DNA of 64,000 bases from JBKEDC01 sp047971925 (GCA_047971925.1 JBKEAC010000009.1:1-64000), one strand, 5' to 3'. Numbered from the stretch's first letter, positions 7,959 to 16,994 are shown. The notes: generated by a model not told the origin, from the letters alone. Translations and numbers: made by a program.

Positions 7959-8039
7959 TTCGTTAGGGGTGTCGGTGAAATGCCGGCTGAGATTATACCC
8001 TTGAACCTGATTTGTATCATGACAGCGTAGGAAAACGAA
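7959..8039 (+). promoter_or_regulatory. TPP (THI-box) riboswitch
   Basis: The conserved core is present in order: GGGGTG, CGGCTGAGA, ACCCTTGAACCTGAT and GACAGCGTAGG. TTCGTT (7959-7964) pairs with AACGAA (8034-8039) to close P1. It precedes thiM by about 80 bp. Binding of thiamine pyrophosphate would lower expression of the salvage operon. The segment between the aptamer and the ATG has only a weak hairpin (GCCT...AGGC), so the expression mechanism is not clear. Confidence 0.96.
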
Positions 8040-8121
8040 GAATACATCGCCTAATCGTTCAGGCAACTCTCTCCTTTTTGCTCGCTGGCATCATTTAAAA
8101 ACCATTTAAAAGTAAATTAAA

Positions 8122-8913
8122 ATGATTTCAGCTCAAAGCCTTTCTGCTCAACTTCAAAAAGTGCGCGAGGTCTCGCCACTCATTCACAACATCACCAACT
8201 ATGTGGTGATGAACAACACCGCCAATGCACTTCTCGCCGTGGGCGCATCGCCTGTGATGGCTCATGCCCTAGAGGAGGTGGAGGATATGGTGCAAATAGC
8301 ATCGGCGTTGGTGCTCAACATGGGCACACTCGATAGGAATTGGGTGAAGTCGATGATTTTAGCAGGAAAAAAGGCACTAGATTGCGAAACGCCTATTGTG
8401 TTCGACCCCGTTGGAGTGGGGGCTACTCCTTATCGCACCGAGGTGGCGCATGAAATTCTAAAGGCTTTTCACCCGACAGTCATTCGTGGGAATGCTTCGG
8501 AAATCATGGCACTCTGCCGAGAAGATATTGTTACGAAAGGGGTAGATAGTAGTGCCGATAGCAACATGGCATTGCAGGCGGCTCAACAACTTGCCAAAGA
8601 GAATCACTGCGTGGTGGTGGTGAGCGGGCAGCAAGACATTATCTGCGATGAAAAGAACACCCTGTTCATTAATAATGGTCACCCAATGATGGCAAAAGTA
8701 ACAGGCATGGGCTGCACATCAACCGCCATGGTGGCTACTTTTGTAGCTGTGGGCGGCAACACGCTGCGGAGTGCCTCTCATGCGATGAGCCTGATGAGCA
8801 TTGCCGGAGAACTAGCGGTGAGCCAAAGCTCGGGTCCAGGTAGTTTGCAGATGAATTTCATCGATAAACTATATAACATTACATCAAGCGAAATCGAGGC
8901 AACTTTCAAATGA
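8122..8913 (+). CDS. thiM: Hydroxyethylthiazole kinase
   Basis: ThiM phosphorylates salvaged 4-methyl-5-(2-hydroxyethyl)thiazole so that ThiE can couple it to the pyrimidine. The 263-residue length is normal. Family motifs include PLIHNITNYVVMNNTAN near the N-terminus, VFDPVGVGAT, IRGNASEIM, and the ATP/anion-hole segment VTGMGCTSTA with the conserved Cys near residue 198. It is first in the riboswitch-controlled operon, and its stop codon overlaps the thiE start. The window has no thiC, thiG or thiH, so the cluster is built for salvage. Confidence 0.96.
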   Translation: MISAQSLSAQLQKVREVSPLIHNITNYVVMNNTANALLAVGASPVMAHALEEVEDMVQIASALVLNMGTLDRNWVKSMILAGKKALDCETPIVFDPVGVGATPYRTEVAHEILKAFHPTVIRGNASEIMALCREDIVTKGVDSSADSNMALQAAQQLAKENHCVVVVSGQQDIICDEKNTLFINNGHPMMAKVTGMGCTSTAMVATFVAVGGNTLRSASHAMSLMSIAGELAVSQSSGPGSLQMNFIDKLYNITSSEIEATFK

Positions 8914-9563
8914 TGACCAGAAACAAAATTGATTGGGGGCTGTATTTTGTTACCGACCCCAATCTATTATTAAATCAAAGTCTGGAAGACACCGTTCTTC
9001 AAGCCGTGAAAGGGGGTGCCATGATGGTGCAATTGCGAGAAAAGGATTGCAATACCTTCGAATTCTATAATAAGGCGAAGAAACTTAAAGAACTCTTAGC
9101 GCCGTTTGGTGTGCCACTGATTATCAACGACCGCATAGATATTGCATTGGCTGTTGATGCCGATGGGGTGCATATTGGGCAAAAAGATATGCCGTGGAAT
9201 GTGGCTCGGGAACTTCTCGGTCGCAATAAAATCATTGGGATTTCGGTGGAAAGTGTGGCGCAAGCACGGCAGGCGAACGCGTTTGATGTTGATTATATTG
9301 GCGTTTCGCCGGTGTTTTCCACCAACACAAAAGACGACATTAGTGCTCCCCTTGAATTAGATGGCTTGAAAACGATTCGTGCGATTAGTCGACATCCGAT
9401 CGTGGGAATTGGAGGAATAAACAACTATAATGTTGAAGATGTAATTGCTTATGGGGCTGACAGTGTGGCAATCATCACCGCGATATCGATGGCTGAAAAT
9501 CCTTGTCGCTCGGCGAAGGAGATCAGCACGCAGATTAAAAATGCTAAAATAAAACAGACATGA
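8910..9563 (+). CDS. thiE: Thiamine-phosphate synthase
   Basis: ThiE condenses HMP pyrophosphate with thiazole phosphate to give thiamine phosphate. The 217-residue TIM-barrel protein shows LYFVTDPN, the pyrophosphate/Mg site MMVQLREKD, PLIINDRIDIAL, DGVHIGQKDMP and a phosphate-binding IVGIGGINNYN. Two adjacent ATGs (8910 and 8913) are possible starts; the first overlaps the thiM stop. The 3' end overlaps the tenA start in an ATGA junction, indicating translational coupling. Confidence 0.96.
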   Translation: MMTRNKIDWGLYFVTDPNLLLNQSLEDTVLQAVKGGAMMVQLREKDCNTFEFYNKAKKLKELLAPFGVPLIINDRIDIALAVDADGVHIGQKDMPWNVARELLGRNKIIGISVESVAQARQANAFDVDYIGVSPVFSTNTKDDISAPLELDGLKTIRAISRHPIVGIGGINNYNVEDVIAYGADSVAIITAISMAENPCRSAKEISTQIKNAKIKQT

Positions 9564-10219
9564 CAACAAGGGTTGATTGGACAGTAAGGGCGTGGGTTTA
9601 TAGCGAAGACATTTATCAAGCCATCACGCAGCTTGATTTCATCAAGGAGCTCGTCGGCGGCACGCTGCCGAAATCTATCTTCGCCAACTATATTGAGCAA
9701 GATGCACTATACCTGAAAGAATATGGCGAGGTTTTGCTAGAAATCAGCAAGCAATTGGTCGATGATGCTCATCGGGAGCATTTCCAATCGTTCGCACTCG
9801 ACACAGTGGCGGTGGAGAAAGTCCTCCATGCGCAATATGTGCAGAACCTTTCGGCGAAAAATGAAGCCTCACCTTCAAACATGCTCTATACTTCTTTTCT
9901 GTGGAAGCAAATCGTTTCGGGCAAGATTCATCTAGCACTTGCTGCGGTTCTTCCCTGTTTTTGGATTTATAAGGAAGTGGGCGATTATATCCTCTCTCAA
10001 GAAGCATCGAAAGATAATCCTTATCAGGATTGGATTGACACTTATGGTGGCGAAGCCTTTGCCCAATCGGTGGAAATTGCCAAAGGCATTTGCAATGAAA
10101 TAGCGGCTCAATGCACCGACGAGGAACAACAAGAAATGCTCGAGGCCTATCGTTTTTGTAGCAAAATGGAATGGCTCTTCTGGCAGTCGGCCTATGAAAT
10201 GGAGCGATGGAGAATTTGA
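9560..10219 (+). CDS. tenA: Aminopyrimidine aminohydrolase TenA
   Basis: TenA hydrolyses the amino group of aminomethylpyrimidine (a thiamine breakdown product) to hydroxymethylpyrimidine. The 219-residue helical protein has the catalytic Cys in AAVLPCFWIYKEVG (about residue 134) and the C-terminal Glu in YEMERW. It overlaps thiE by four bases. Just past the stop, at about 10197-10258, another frame reads EKEQQMLLEAYPY and ends in TAA. This resembles the protein's own EEQQEMLEAYRF segment and is probably a small duplication remnant. Confidence 0.94.
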   Translation: MTTRVDWTVRAWVYSEDIYQAITQLDFIKELVGGTLPKSIFANYIEQDALYLKEYGEVLLEISKQLVDDAHREHFQSFALDTVAVEKVLHAQYVQNLSAKNEASPSNMLYTSFLWKQIVSGKIHLALAAVLPCFWIYKEVGDYILSQEASKDNPYQDWIDTYGGEAFAQSVEIAKGICNEIAAQCTDEEQQEMLEAYRFCSKMEWLFWQSAYEMERWRI

Positions 10220-10294
10220 AAAAGAACAACAGATGCTATTGGAAGCCTATCCTTATTAAACCTATTTTTTAGAATCCCCTTAATTGTAAACCAG

Positions 10295-11104
10295 ATGAAA
10301 ACATATTATCGCGTGCTCAGCATTGCAGGAAGCGACCCTAGTGGGGGAGCCGGAATTCAAGCAGACATAAAAAGCATATCGGCTTGTGGGTGCTTTGCCA
10401 CAACCGCCATCACCGCCATTGTGAATGAAAACACCGTGGGGGTGTATGGCGTGCATCCGATACCATTAGATTTTGTGCAAGGGCAAATTAAATCGGTGCT
10501 CGATGATATAGGAACTGATGCCATAAAAATTGGCATGCTACATTCCTCTGAACTTATTCGAGCGGTGAAAGCCTCGCTTTTGCAATATGAAGTGCCGAAC
10601 ATTGTGCTCGACCCCGTGATGGTGGCCACCTCGGGCGATGCGCTCTTGCTGCCCGAAGCGATCGCTACCTTAAAAAATGAACTTATCCCGATGAGCCGCC
10701 TCATCACGCCCAACATTCCCGAAGCCGAAATACTCAGCGGAGAAAAAATTCACAACCTCAAAGACATGCATCGAGTGGCGCAGAAATTGGGTGAGAAATG
10801 TCGCGTGTCGGTGTTGTTGAAGGGTGGGCATCAGCAAACGGCTCAAATCAACGATGTGTTTTTCAATAGGGAAGAGCAAGAAGTTATTCAGCTCGAAAGC
10901 AACTATATCAATACGAAGAATAAACACGGCACAGGCTGTTCGCTTTCTTCTGCATTGGCATCATTTCTTGCCCGGGGCAAAGACCTCAACTCAGCCGTTC
11001 GGTCGGCGAAACATTACATCGACCGTTCCATTGAAAGCGGTGCTGCCTATCAGATTGGGAAAGGAAACGGACCCGTGAATCACTTTTGGGAAACTCGGCC
11101 TTAG
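10295..11104 (+). CDS. thiD: Hydroxymethylpyrimidine / phosphomethylpyrimidine kinase
   Basis: ThiD phosphorylates HMP twice to give HMP-PP for ThiE, linking TenA's product to thiamine phosphate. The 269-residue ribokinase-fold protein has AGSDPSGGAGIQADIKS at the N-terminus, VLDPVMVATSG in the middle, and the catalytic anion hole NKHGTGCSLSSALA near residue 212. It is the last gene of the thiamine operon, 75 bp after tenA. No independent promoter box is obvious. Confidence 0.96.
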   Translation: MKTYYRVLSIAGSDPSGGAGIQADIKSISACGCFATTAITAIVNENTVGVYGVHPIPLDFVQGQIKSVLDDIGTDAIKIGMLHSSELIRAVKASLLQYEVPNIVLDPVMVATSGDALLLPEAIATLKNELIPMSRLITPNIPEAEILSGEKIHNLKDMHRVAQKLGEKCRVSVLLKGGHQQTAQINDVFFNREEQEVIQLESNYINTKNKHGTGCSLSSALASFLARGKDLNSAVRSAKHYIDRSIESGAAYQIGKGNGPVNHFWETRP

Positions 11105-11520
11105 GAATAACTTCGCCCGAATTGCGGATTGATATTGCAAGAAACTTCGCCCTTTAATTTGCAAAAGACGGTGGAAAGTGTAACTTCGTGGTTCATTTCA
11201 GAAAAAGAATAATACAAGAAAACTAGATAGCAGAGAATAATTATTCATAAATGCAGTAATAATCAGCAAAAATGAATTACATTTTCCCCTACAATCATCG
11301 CTCTTACAATTATCGGAAGAAAGAGGCAATTCAAAGTGCTTCGCTTGTTTCTAAGTAGTTACCTGTTTAGAATGCAAATCCCGTAACTAACTAGCGTTTA
11401 AGACATGGTATTTAATGAAGTGTCTCGCTAGATGCAAACGTGTTTCAATCACATCAGCCTCTAAGATAGGAACAACTAAAGAGTTAAATTATTCTACCCT
11501 CTACATTCAACATAGAATCG
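11105..11520. other. Intergenic region between thiD and the lipoprotein gene
   Basis: No gene is visible in these 416 bp. The right part (11431-11518) is an inverted, degenerate copy of a repeat also found at 34812-34902. A short stretch at 11349-11363 (CTAAGTAGTTA) resembles the dyad core of arrays 1 and 2. Confidence 0.5.
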
Positions 11521-12642
11521 TTATTTCTTACCTCCTAAAAAAGCTTCTACAACTTCAGTAAATGGATAGCTCGAATAATCACCTTCCAAATTACCGCACA
11601 CCGTCATTACAAATTTTTCTGCTGGGCAAATCAACATCAACGACGCTCCACCTGTAACCATTCCTCGAAGAACTATCAACTCTCTACCCTGTGAATCTTT
11701 CGAAAGCTCAAGTCCCATTCCCCACGGAGTAGGTTCACCATTAGAAAGAATATTCGCCGTCAAGAGTAATTGATAACTTTCAGCTGTAAGCACTTTTCTA
11801 TTCATCAAGGCTTGCCCCAACTTATTCAAATCATCAGCTGTTGATAAAATACCTACCGCCGACGAAACCGCATTAATGTTTCCATCGGCTGCCCTAAACA
11901 ATTGAGCAATCGAGTTTCTGGCATACATCGATGCTTTATTCTTCAAAATTACGTTCGCATAATCTAAGCCTGTTTCTTCAAGTCCAAAAGGAGTTAGCAC
12001 CTCCTCTTGCAATAACTTAGAATAACTCTTTCCACTCACTTCTTCCAAGGCGTTAATCAACAAACAAGTGGAAAACGAACTTTCAGCAAAATACCGATTC
12101 GGTTCATATGCCAATGCATCGGAAGCATGCGCCACCAACAAACTATCTAAATTCAAATAATTCCGATGCGTCGATTCGTTTAAAATTTCATGAAGCGACA
12201 CTGGAAATCCAGCCGAATTAACGGCTAATTGATAGAGTGTAAAACTCCATGTTGGATTAACACCCGACTTTATGTAATCGGTATATTTCTTCTGCATATC
12301 AATCTCACCTCTTTCGTGCAATCGCAGCAAAACTAACGACGCAAATAGGCGCGATGAAGTTCCAATTCGGAAACGATGTTCTGGCTTTACCAAGGACTCC
12401 AATTCCACACTAGAATAACCTAATCCCTGCGACCAAATACATTCATCGCCTTTAGTAACAGTAATCGACATTCCTGTGCGATTGGTTATTAAAGACCCGA
12501 TCATGAGATTTCTCGATTTTAGTATGGCTTCCTCATAAGAGCTATTTAACACCACACGAGAATCTTTTGTTTTTTTAGGGGCGCACGAGGCAAGCGTTAA
12601 ACACAATGCTAATATCAATAAAGTTATCTTTTTATTTTTCAT
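11521..12642 (-). CDS. Beta-lactamase-fold lipoprotein, probably catalytically dead
   Basis: The 373-residue protein starts with a lipoprotein signal (lipobox LASC, Cys20) and has the overall pattern of the serine beta-lactamase / D-Ala-D-Ala carboxypeptidase family: FRIGTSSRLFASLVLL, LDSLL, then LINALEEVSGKSYSKLL and TPFGLEETG. The nucleophile motif SxxK reads TSSR, and the usual YxN motif aligns with ESS. The C-terminal HxG region reads RGM. It therefore probably binds rather than cleaves a cell-wall ligand. It lies 62 bp after ftsE on the same strand and may be co-transcribed. The fold is likely; loss of catalysis is inferred from manual alignment. Confidence 0.75.
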   Translation of the reverse strand: MKNKKITLLILALCLTLASCAPKKTKDSRVVLNSSYEEAILKSRNLMIGSLITNRTGMSITVTKGDECIWSQGLGYSSVELESLVKPEHRFRIGTSSRLFASLVLLRLHERGEIDMQKKYTDYIKSGVNPTWSFTLYQLAVNSAGFPVSLHEILNESTHRNYLNLDSLLVAHASDALAYEPNRYFAESSFSTCLLINALEEVSGKSYSKLLQEEVLTPFGLEETGLDYANVILKNKASMYARNSIAQLFRAADGNINAVSSAVGILSTADDLNKLGQALMNRKVLTAESYQLLLTANILSNGEPTPWGMGLELSKDSQGRELIVLRGMVTGGASLMLICPAEKFVMTVCGNLEGDYSSYPFTEVVEAFLGGKK

Positions 12643-12704
12643 ATACCTATTCTTCGAATCAATTTTTCAAAACCACTTCTTCAACAACTCAATTTCCAAA
12701 CAAC

Positions 12705-13397
12705 TTAATCCTTAACTACGGCATCTTGAGGGTCGAACAACTTTTTATCTTCAATATGAATAATTCGAGCCATGTGCTGGTCGATTAACTGATAATCGTG
12801 AGTTGCCATGATTATAGTGATACCTTGCTCATTAAGCGTCTTAAATATACGCATTAAATCTCTACTCGTCATCGGATCTAAATTGCCCGTAGGTTCATCG
12901 GCCAAAATAATCTGAGGCATGTTTAATATTGCTCTTGCAATCACCACGCGCTGCTGCTCACCTCCCGAAAGTTCATGAGGCATGTTGTGTTTCTTTCCTG
13001 GAATATCTACTTGATTTAGCACTTCATCTATCCGAGTCTCCATTTCAGACATATTGGTCCAACCTGTTGCTTGAAGAATAAATTTTAAATTCTCAAAAAC
13101 AGTCCGATCTGAAAGCAAACGAAAATCTTGATAGATAACGCCAATGTTTCGACGCAAAAAAGGAACTTCCTTTTCCAACATTGTTACTAAATCATAAGAA
13201 GCAACTTGCACACTTCCTTGTGCAATGGGGAGCTCTGCATTAATCAGTTTGAGCAAACTCGACTTCCCACTTCCCACTCTTCCAATGATATATATAAACT
13301 CTCCTTTCTTCACTTCTAAATTTACATGCGACAATGCTAAATGGTTCTGACGAAACACATCAACATCTTTTATCGATATAATAAGTTCATTGCTCAT
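12705..13397 (-). CDS. ftsE: Cell-division ABC ATPase FtsE
   Basis: FtsE is the ATPase of the FtsEX complex that controls peptidoglycan hydrolases at the division site. The 230-residue protein has Walker A GRVGSGKSS, Q-loop VIYQDFRLL (the FDFRLL-type sequence characteristic of FtsE), signature LSGGEQQRV, Walker B IILADEPTGNLD and switch His in MATHDY. ftsX is not in the window. A TAATTTTG box lies 25 bp upstream on its strand. A generic LolD-type exporter ATPase is the alternative, but the Q-loop favours FtsE. Confidence 0.88.
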   Translation of the reverse strand: MSNELIISIKDVDVFRQNHLALSHVNLEVKKGEFIYIIGRVGSGKSSLLKLINAELPIAQGSVQVASYDLVTMLEKEVPFLRRNIGVIYQDFRLLSDRTVFENLKFILQATGWTNMSEMETRIDEVLNQVDIPGKKHNMPHELSGGEQQRVVIARAILNMPQIILADEPTGNLDPMTSRDLMRIFKTLNEQGITIIMATHDYQLIDQHMARIIHIEDKKLFDPQDAVVKD

Positions 13398-13421
13398 CTT
13401 CTCGCTTTTTAGTTTTCGCTA

Positions 13422-13429
13422 CAAAATTA
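13422..13429 (-). promoter_or_regulatory. Promoter box for ftsE
   Basis: The minus strand reads TAATTTTG, 25 bp before the ftsE ATG. Confidence 0.45.
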
Positions 13430-13502
13430 AGATTTACCATTTGCTATGCAAACTTTTACTCCTACAAATTGAATTACTCCATTTTTCCCAACACATTTTC
13501 TG

Positions 13503-13510
13503 TATATTTG
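13503..13510 (+). promoter_or_regulatory. Promoter box, leaderless geometry
   Basis: TATATTTG ends five bases before the ATG at 13516, the same arrangement as at 4182-4189. Confidence 0.5.
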
Positions 13511-13515
13511 CACGC

Positions 13516-14088
13516 ATGATAAATATAGATACGAATTACCAAAACTACGAAAACAAAAACTTCACTAGTAAAGAGATTTACGGAATGGAATTTTTAGATT
13601 GCACATTCTTGAACTGCTCTTTCGAAGGGTGCCGACTAGAATTTTGCGACTTCATCGACTGTGTATTTTCAAACTGTAATTTCAGCCATGCATTTATTAA
13701 TGATTGCGGCTTAAAATCGGTGCTATTCGACTCGTGTAAGCTCATCGGATTTGATTTCACTGCCTGCAAAGAGCTGCTATTTCAAGTGAATTTTAAAAAC
13801 TGCCAGCTCGATTATGCCTTGTTTGGAGCTAGAAAACTCACAAAAACAAACTTCTTGAATTGTAGCATTAAAGAGGCCGATTTCTCGTTGTGCAACTTGT
13901 CGGAAGCTAAATTCTCCGACTGCTTACTCAGTGGTAGTACCTTCGAAAACTGCCTACTGCACAAAACAGATTTTAAAACAGCTATCGATTTTCTAATCGA
14001 CCCTAACAAAAACAAACTCAAAGCAACCTCATTTAGTGCCGACAACCTTGTGGGACTTGTAAAACATCTTCCTATTAAAATAGACTAA
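13516..14088 (+). CDS. Pentapeptide-repeat protein
   Basis: This 190-residue protein is almost entirely pentapeptide repeats with Phe or Leu at the centre (CTFLN CSFEG CRLEF CDFID CVFSN CNFSH and onward), with many Cys. It would form a right-handed quadrilateral beta-helix. Related Qnr proteins mimic DNA and protect gyrase, but most family members have no known role, and no Qnr-specific features are seen. I start it at 13516 because the in-frame upstream extension is hydrophobic, lacks repeats and contains the promoter box. mazG follows after two bases. Confidence 0.88.
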   Translation: MINIDTNYQNYENKNFTSKEIYGMEFLDCTFLNCSFEGCRLEFCDFIDCVFSNCNFSHAFINDCGLKSVLFDSCKLIGFDFTACKELLFQVNFKNCQLDYALFGARKLTKTNFLNCSIKEADFSLCNLSEAKFSDCLLSGSTFENCLLHKTDFKTAIDFLIDPNKNKLKATSFSADNLVGLVKHLPIKID

Positions 14089-14090
14089 CA

Positions 14091-14882
14091 ATGAACACCA
14101 AAGAAGATAAACTTCAAGCTTTCGGACGATTGCTCGATGTAATGGACACGCTGCGCGAAAAGTGCCCTTGGGACAAAGAACAGACCTTTGAAAGTTTGCG
14201 AAAAAACACCATTGAAGAAACTTTCGAGCTATGCGATGCCATTCTCGATAAAGATATGAACGAAATAAAAAAAGAGCTGGGCGATGTGCTGCTCCACATT
14301 GTTTTTTATGCCAAAATGGGCGAAGAACAAAACACCTTCGATGTGGCTGATGTCATTCATGCGCTGTGCGACAAACTAATCTACCGCCACCCACATGTTT
14401 ATGGTGAAATCAATGCCGACAATGCACAAACGGTGATTGAAAACTGGGAGCAACTCAAACTAAAAGAGAACGGCAGAAAGAAGAAAACTGTGCTCGAAGG
14501 TGTGCCTCGCTCACTGCCTGCCATGGTAAAAGCCACACGCATTCAAGAGAAAGTGAGCGCCGTGGGATTCGATTGGGAAGAGCGCGAACAAGTGTGGGAC
14601 AAGGTGCAGGAAGAAATCGGCGAAGTGCAAGCAGAAATCAATGCTCATGACACCCTCAAAACCGAAGCAGAATTTGGCGACCTCTTCTTTGCGCTCATCA
14701 ATGCCGCTCGACTCTACGGAGTTGACCCCGAAGCAGCGCTCGAACGTACCAACAAAAAGTTCATCAGACGATTCAACTTCCTCGAAGAAAAAACAATTCA
14801 GCAAGGTCGAGACCTCCGCCAGATGTCGCTCGAAGAAATGGATATCTATTGGGAGGAAGCAAAAAAAGAGGAAAAAACCTAA
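14091..14882 (+). CDS. mazG: Nucleoside triphosphate pyrophosphohydrolase MazG
   Basis: MazG hydrolyses NTPs and dNTPs to monophosphates, removing abnormal nucleotides. The 263-residue tandem-domain protein has CPWDKEQTFESL, then an EExxE/ExxD metal site EETFELCDAI...KKELGDVLLH in the first half, and a second set EEIGEVQAEI...EAEFGDLFFALIN. The length and KATRIQEKVSAVGFDWE segment are typical. It begins two bases after the pentapeptide gene, suggesting co-transcription. Confidence 0.95.
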   Translation: MNTKEDKLQAFGRLLDVMDTLREKCPWDKEQTFESLRKNTIEETFELCDAILDKDMNEIKKELGDVLLHIVFYAKMGEEQNTFDVADVIHALCDKLIYRHPHVYGEINADNAQTVIENWEQLKLKENGRKKKTVLEGVPRSLPAMVKATRIQEKVSAVGFDWEEREQVWDKVQEEIGEVQAEINAHDTLKTEAEFGDLFFALINAARLYGVDPEAALERTNKKFIRRFNFLEEKTIQQGRDLRQMSLEEMDIYWEEAKKEEKT

Positions 14883-14946
14883 ACCCATTACAAACTTTCA
14901 AAAAAAGAAAGTGTAAGCAGCAAATATTAACACCATGTCTTTAATT

Positions 14947-14963
14947 CCTACTCTCCGAGTAGG
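14947..14963. repeat. Short perfect hairpin upstream of the phosphatase gene
   Basis: CCTACTC, TCC, GAGTAGG forms a seven-base-pair hairpin 27 bp before the start at 14990. No U-run follows, so it could be a weak attenuator or merely a palindrome. Confidence 0.35.
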
Positions 14964-14989
14964 CAATGAAAAGCTTAACAAATACCTTT

Positions 14990-15580
14990 ATGATAGATTT
15001 CTACCTCATTCGCCACGGCGAAACAAAAGAAAATGCACAAGGCATTTGCCAAGGACAAACACCAGGAACACTCACCGCCGAGGGATTAGCGCAAGCAGCA
15101 AAGGCTGGCGAAGCACTACAAACAGTGAAATTTGATATCATATATAGTAGCGACCTTTTGCGCGCCATGCGAAGCACCGATGCGATTGCGCAATTTCAGC
15201 AAAATAAAACAATCATACCTTGCGAATTGCTCCGTGAGCGATACCTCGCCGAATGGCAAGGCAAACCATTCCCAAAAGATTGGAAATGGGACGACAACAA
15301 GCTACCCGAAGATGCAGAAACTAGCTTCGACCTCATTGCTCGTGCGGAAGAGTTTCTCGACTTGCTGACAGAGAACAATCAAGACCAAACCGTGCTAGCA
15401 CTATCGCATGGCGGATTGATTCGTGCATTTTGGACGGTTCTCCTCGGGAAATCGCCCCAAAGCTACTACTGTTGGGATGCTCCACGAAACACTGCCATCA
15501 GTCGTTTTCAAATTCATGACGACGGCAGAGTAGAATGCTTATTTTTAGATTCACTTGAGCATCTGGAAAACAAAAATTAA
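14990..15580 (+). CDS. Histidine phosphatase family protein
   Basis: The 196-residue protein belongs to the phosphoglycerate-mutase-like phosphatases. It starts FYLIRHGETKENAQG (catalytic RHG His), has an Arg/Glu site in RERYLAEWQGKP, and the second catalytic His in LALSHGGLIRAFW. It could be an alpha-ribazole-phosphatase-like (CobC) or a general small-molecule phosphatase; no cobalamin gene is nearby. The ATG at 14990 is preferred over one eight codons upstream because family members begin immediately before the first strand. Confidence 0.88.
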   Translation: MIDFYLIRHGETKENAQGICQGQTPGTLTAEGLAQAAKAGEALQTVKFDIIYSSDLLRAMRSTDAIAQFQQNKTIIPCELLRERYLAEWQGKPFPKDWKWDDNKLPEDAETSFDLIARAEEFLDLLTENNQDQTVLALSHGGLIRAFWTVLLGKSPQSYYCWDAPRNTAISRFQIHDDGRVECLFLDSLEHLENKN

Positions 15581-15648
15581 AGATGATGAAGAAAAGACAA
15601 ATTTTTCATCCGAATCGGCACAAAGTCACAAACAATACCTATTTATAT

Positions 15649-15656
15649 TATCTTTG
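15649..15656 (+). promoter_or_regulatory. Promoter box for mnmA
   Basis: TATCTTTG lies about 130 bp before the mnmA ATG. The intervening leader contains two inverted GGAGG/CCTCC-type segments (about 15670-15698 and 15745-15773). Confidence 0.4.
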
Positions 15657-15667
15657 CAGTAAAAAAG

Positions 15668-15775
15668 TAGCCCACCTAACCTCCACGAGGAGAAGGGACA
15701 TAATGCTGAACATTTAGAATAATCTTTAAAATTAATATCTTTTGCTCTCCTCCTGGGTAAGTTGGAGAAGGCTAA
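15668..15775. repeat. REP-like GGAGG/CCTCC palindromic segments
   Basis: A segment near 15668-15697 (ACCTAACCTCCACGAGGAG) and one near 15745-15773 (CTCTCCTCCTGGGTAAGTTGG) are rough inverted copies of one another. Similar segments occur between mnmA and yicC (16995-17022) and between yicC and gmk (17938-18030), so this cluster of genes is separated by a shared family of intergenic hairpins. Confidence 0.5.
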
Positions 15776-15785
15776 ATAATAAGAA

Positions 15786-16964
15786 ATGAAACGAGTAGTA
15801 ATAGGATTATCAGGTGGCGTAGATTCGAGTGTAGCTGCCTACCTCTTGAAGGAGCAAGGCTATGAGGTCATCGCGCTATTCATGATTAATTGGCACGACC
15901 GAACAGGAGCTATCACTGGGCAATGCACATGGGAAGACGATGCTCTAATTGCCGAAATGGTGGCAAAAAAGCTCGATATGCCATTTCACATTGTAGATTT
16001 GAGCGAGCACTATAAAAAACGTGTAGTTGACTATATGTTCGACGAATACAGCAAAGGGCGCACACCAAATCCCGATGTGCTTTGCAATCGAGAAATTAAA
16101 TTCGATATTTTCATGGATGAATGCCTGAAGCACAACGCCGACTTTGTAGCAACGGGGCACTACTGCCAAAAAGCCGAATTTGAACATCAAGGAGAAATGA
16201 TTTATCAGTTGCAAGCTGGTGCCGATAATAACAAAGACCAAAGCTATTTCCTTTGCCAACTCAATCAGAAACAGCTAAGCAAAGCCCTCTTCCCTATCGG
16301 TCATTTGCAAAAACCCGATGTGCGAAGAATTGCTGCAGAACAAAACCTACCCACCGCCACACGAAAAGATTCACAAGGAATTTGCTTTGTGGGAAAAGTC
16401 GATTTGCCCACATTCTTACAGCAACAGTTGGAAGCTAAAACAGGAAATGTAATTGAAATCCCCGTTTCCTTCATGGAAAAGAAAAAAAACGTGGAGAAAC
16501 TTCCTGAAAACTTTGCTAAACTTTGCTTCCCATTCCCCTACAAACCTTGGAATGGAAAGGTAATTGGCGAACATCGTGGCGCACACTTCTACACCATTGG
16601 TCAGCGCAAAGGCTTGAACATTGGCGGACATGAAAAGCCGCTTTTTGTGTTGGGAACCGATGTGGAACGCAACATCATTTATGTTGGTGAAGGCACAGAA
16701 CATCCCGGATTATATCGCTACGGACTATTTATCGACGCCAATGAAATGCATTGGATTCGCAAGGATTTGGAAATGAAGGTAGGCGAAGAACGATCATATG
16801 ACTTGCGGATTCGTTATCGTCAACCGCTCGAAAAAGCCACTCTTTATTGCCGTGAAGAAGGCACCTACATTCTCTTTGAGGAAGAGCAACGAGGTATCAC
16901 CGCTGGACAGTTTGCCGCTTGGTATGAGAATGGCGAACTGATTGGCTCGGGTGTAATCAAATAA
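15786..16964 (+). CDS. mnmA: tRNA-specific 2-thiouridylase MnmA
   Basis: MnmA places the 2-thio group on uridine 34 of Glu, Gln and Lys tRNAs, using ATP and a relayed sulfur. The 392-residue protein has the PP-loop GLSGGVDSSVAA (residues 7-18), the first catalytic Cys in PDVLCNREIKF (about 102) and the second in QGICFVGKV (about 199), followed by the substrate-binding GKVIGEHRGAHFYTIGQRKGL. Length is slightly above the usual 360-380. It stands between intergenic hairpin segments and has its own upstream promoter box. Confidence 0.96.
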   Translation: MKRVVIGLSGGVDSSVAAYLLKEQGYEVIALFMINWHDRTGAITGQCTWEDDALIAEMVAKKLDMPFHIVDLSEHYKKRVVDYMFDEYSKGRTPNPDVLCNREIKFDIFMDECLKHNADFVATGHYCQKAEFEHQGEMIYQLQAGADNNKDQSYFLCQLNQKQLSKALFPIGHLQKPDVRRIAAEQNLPTATRKDSQGICFVGKVDLPTFLQQQLEAKTGNVIEIPVSFMEKKKNVEKLPENFAKLCFPFPYKPWNGKVIGEHRGAHFYTIGQRKGLNIGGHEKPLFVLGTDVERNIIYVGEGTEHPGLYRYGLFIDANEMHWIRKDLEMKVGEERSYDLRIRYRQPLEKATLYCREEGTYILFEEEQRGITAGQFAAWYENGELIGSGVIK

Positions 16965-16994
16965 AACTCACTGAACAAAAAACGCCATAACCCC

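Noticed and set aside
9744..10229. A 161-residue gene opposite tenA
   Set aside because: It lies entirely over the confidently identified tenA in another frame and has no family features.
11521..12642. Active beta-lactamase (resistance gene)
   Set aside because: The nucleophile and general-base motifs are not conserved.
13516..14088. Qnr-type quinolone-resistance protein
   Set aside because: Pentapeptide repeats alone do not show gyrase protection; Qnr-specific loops are not seen.
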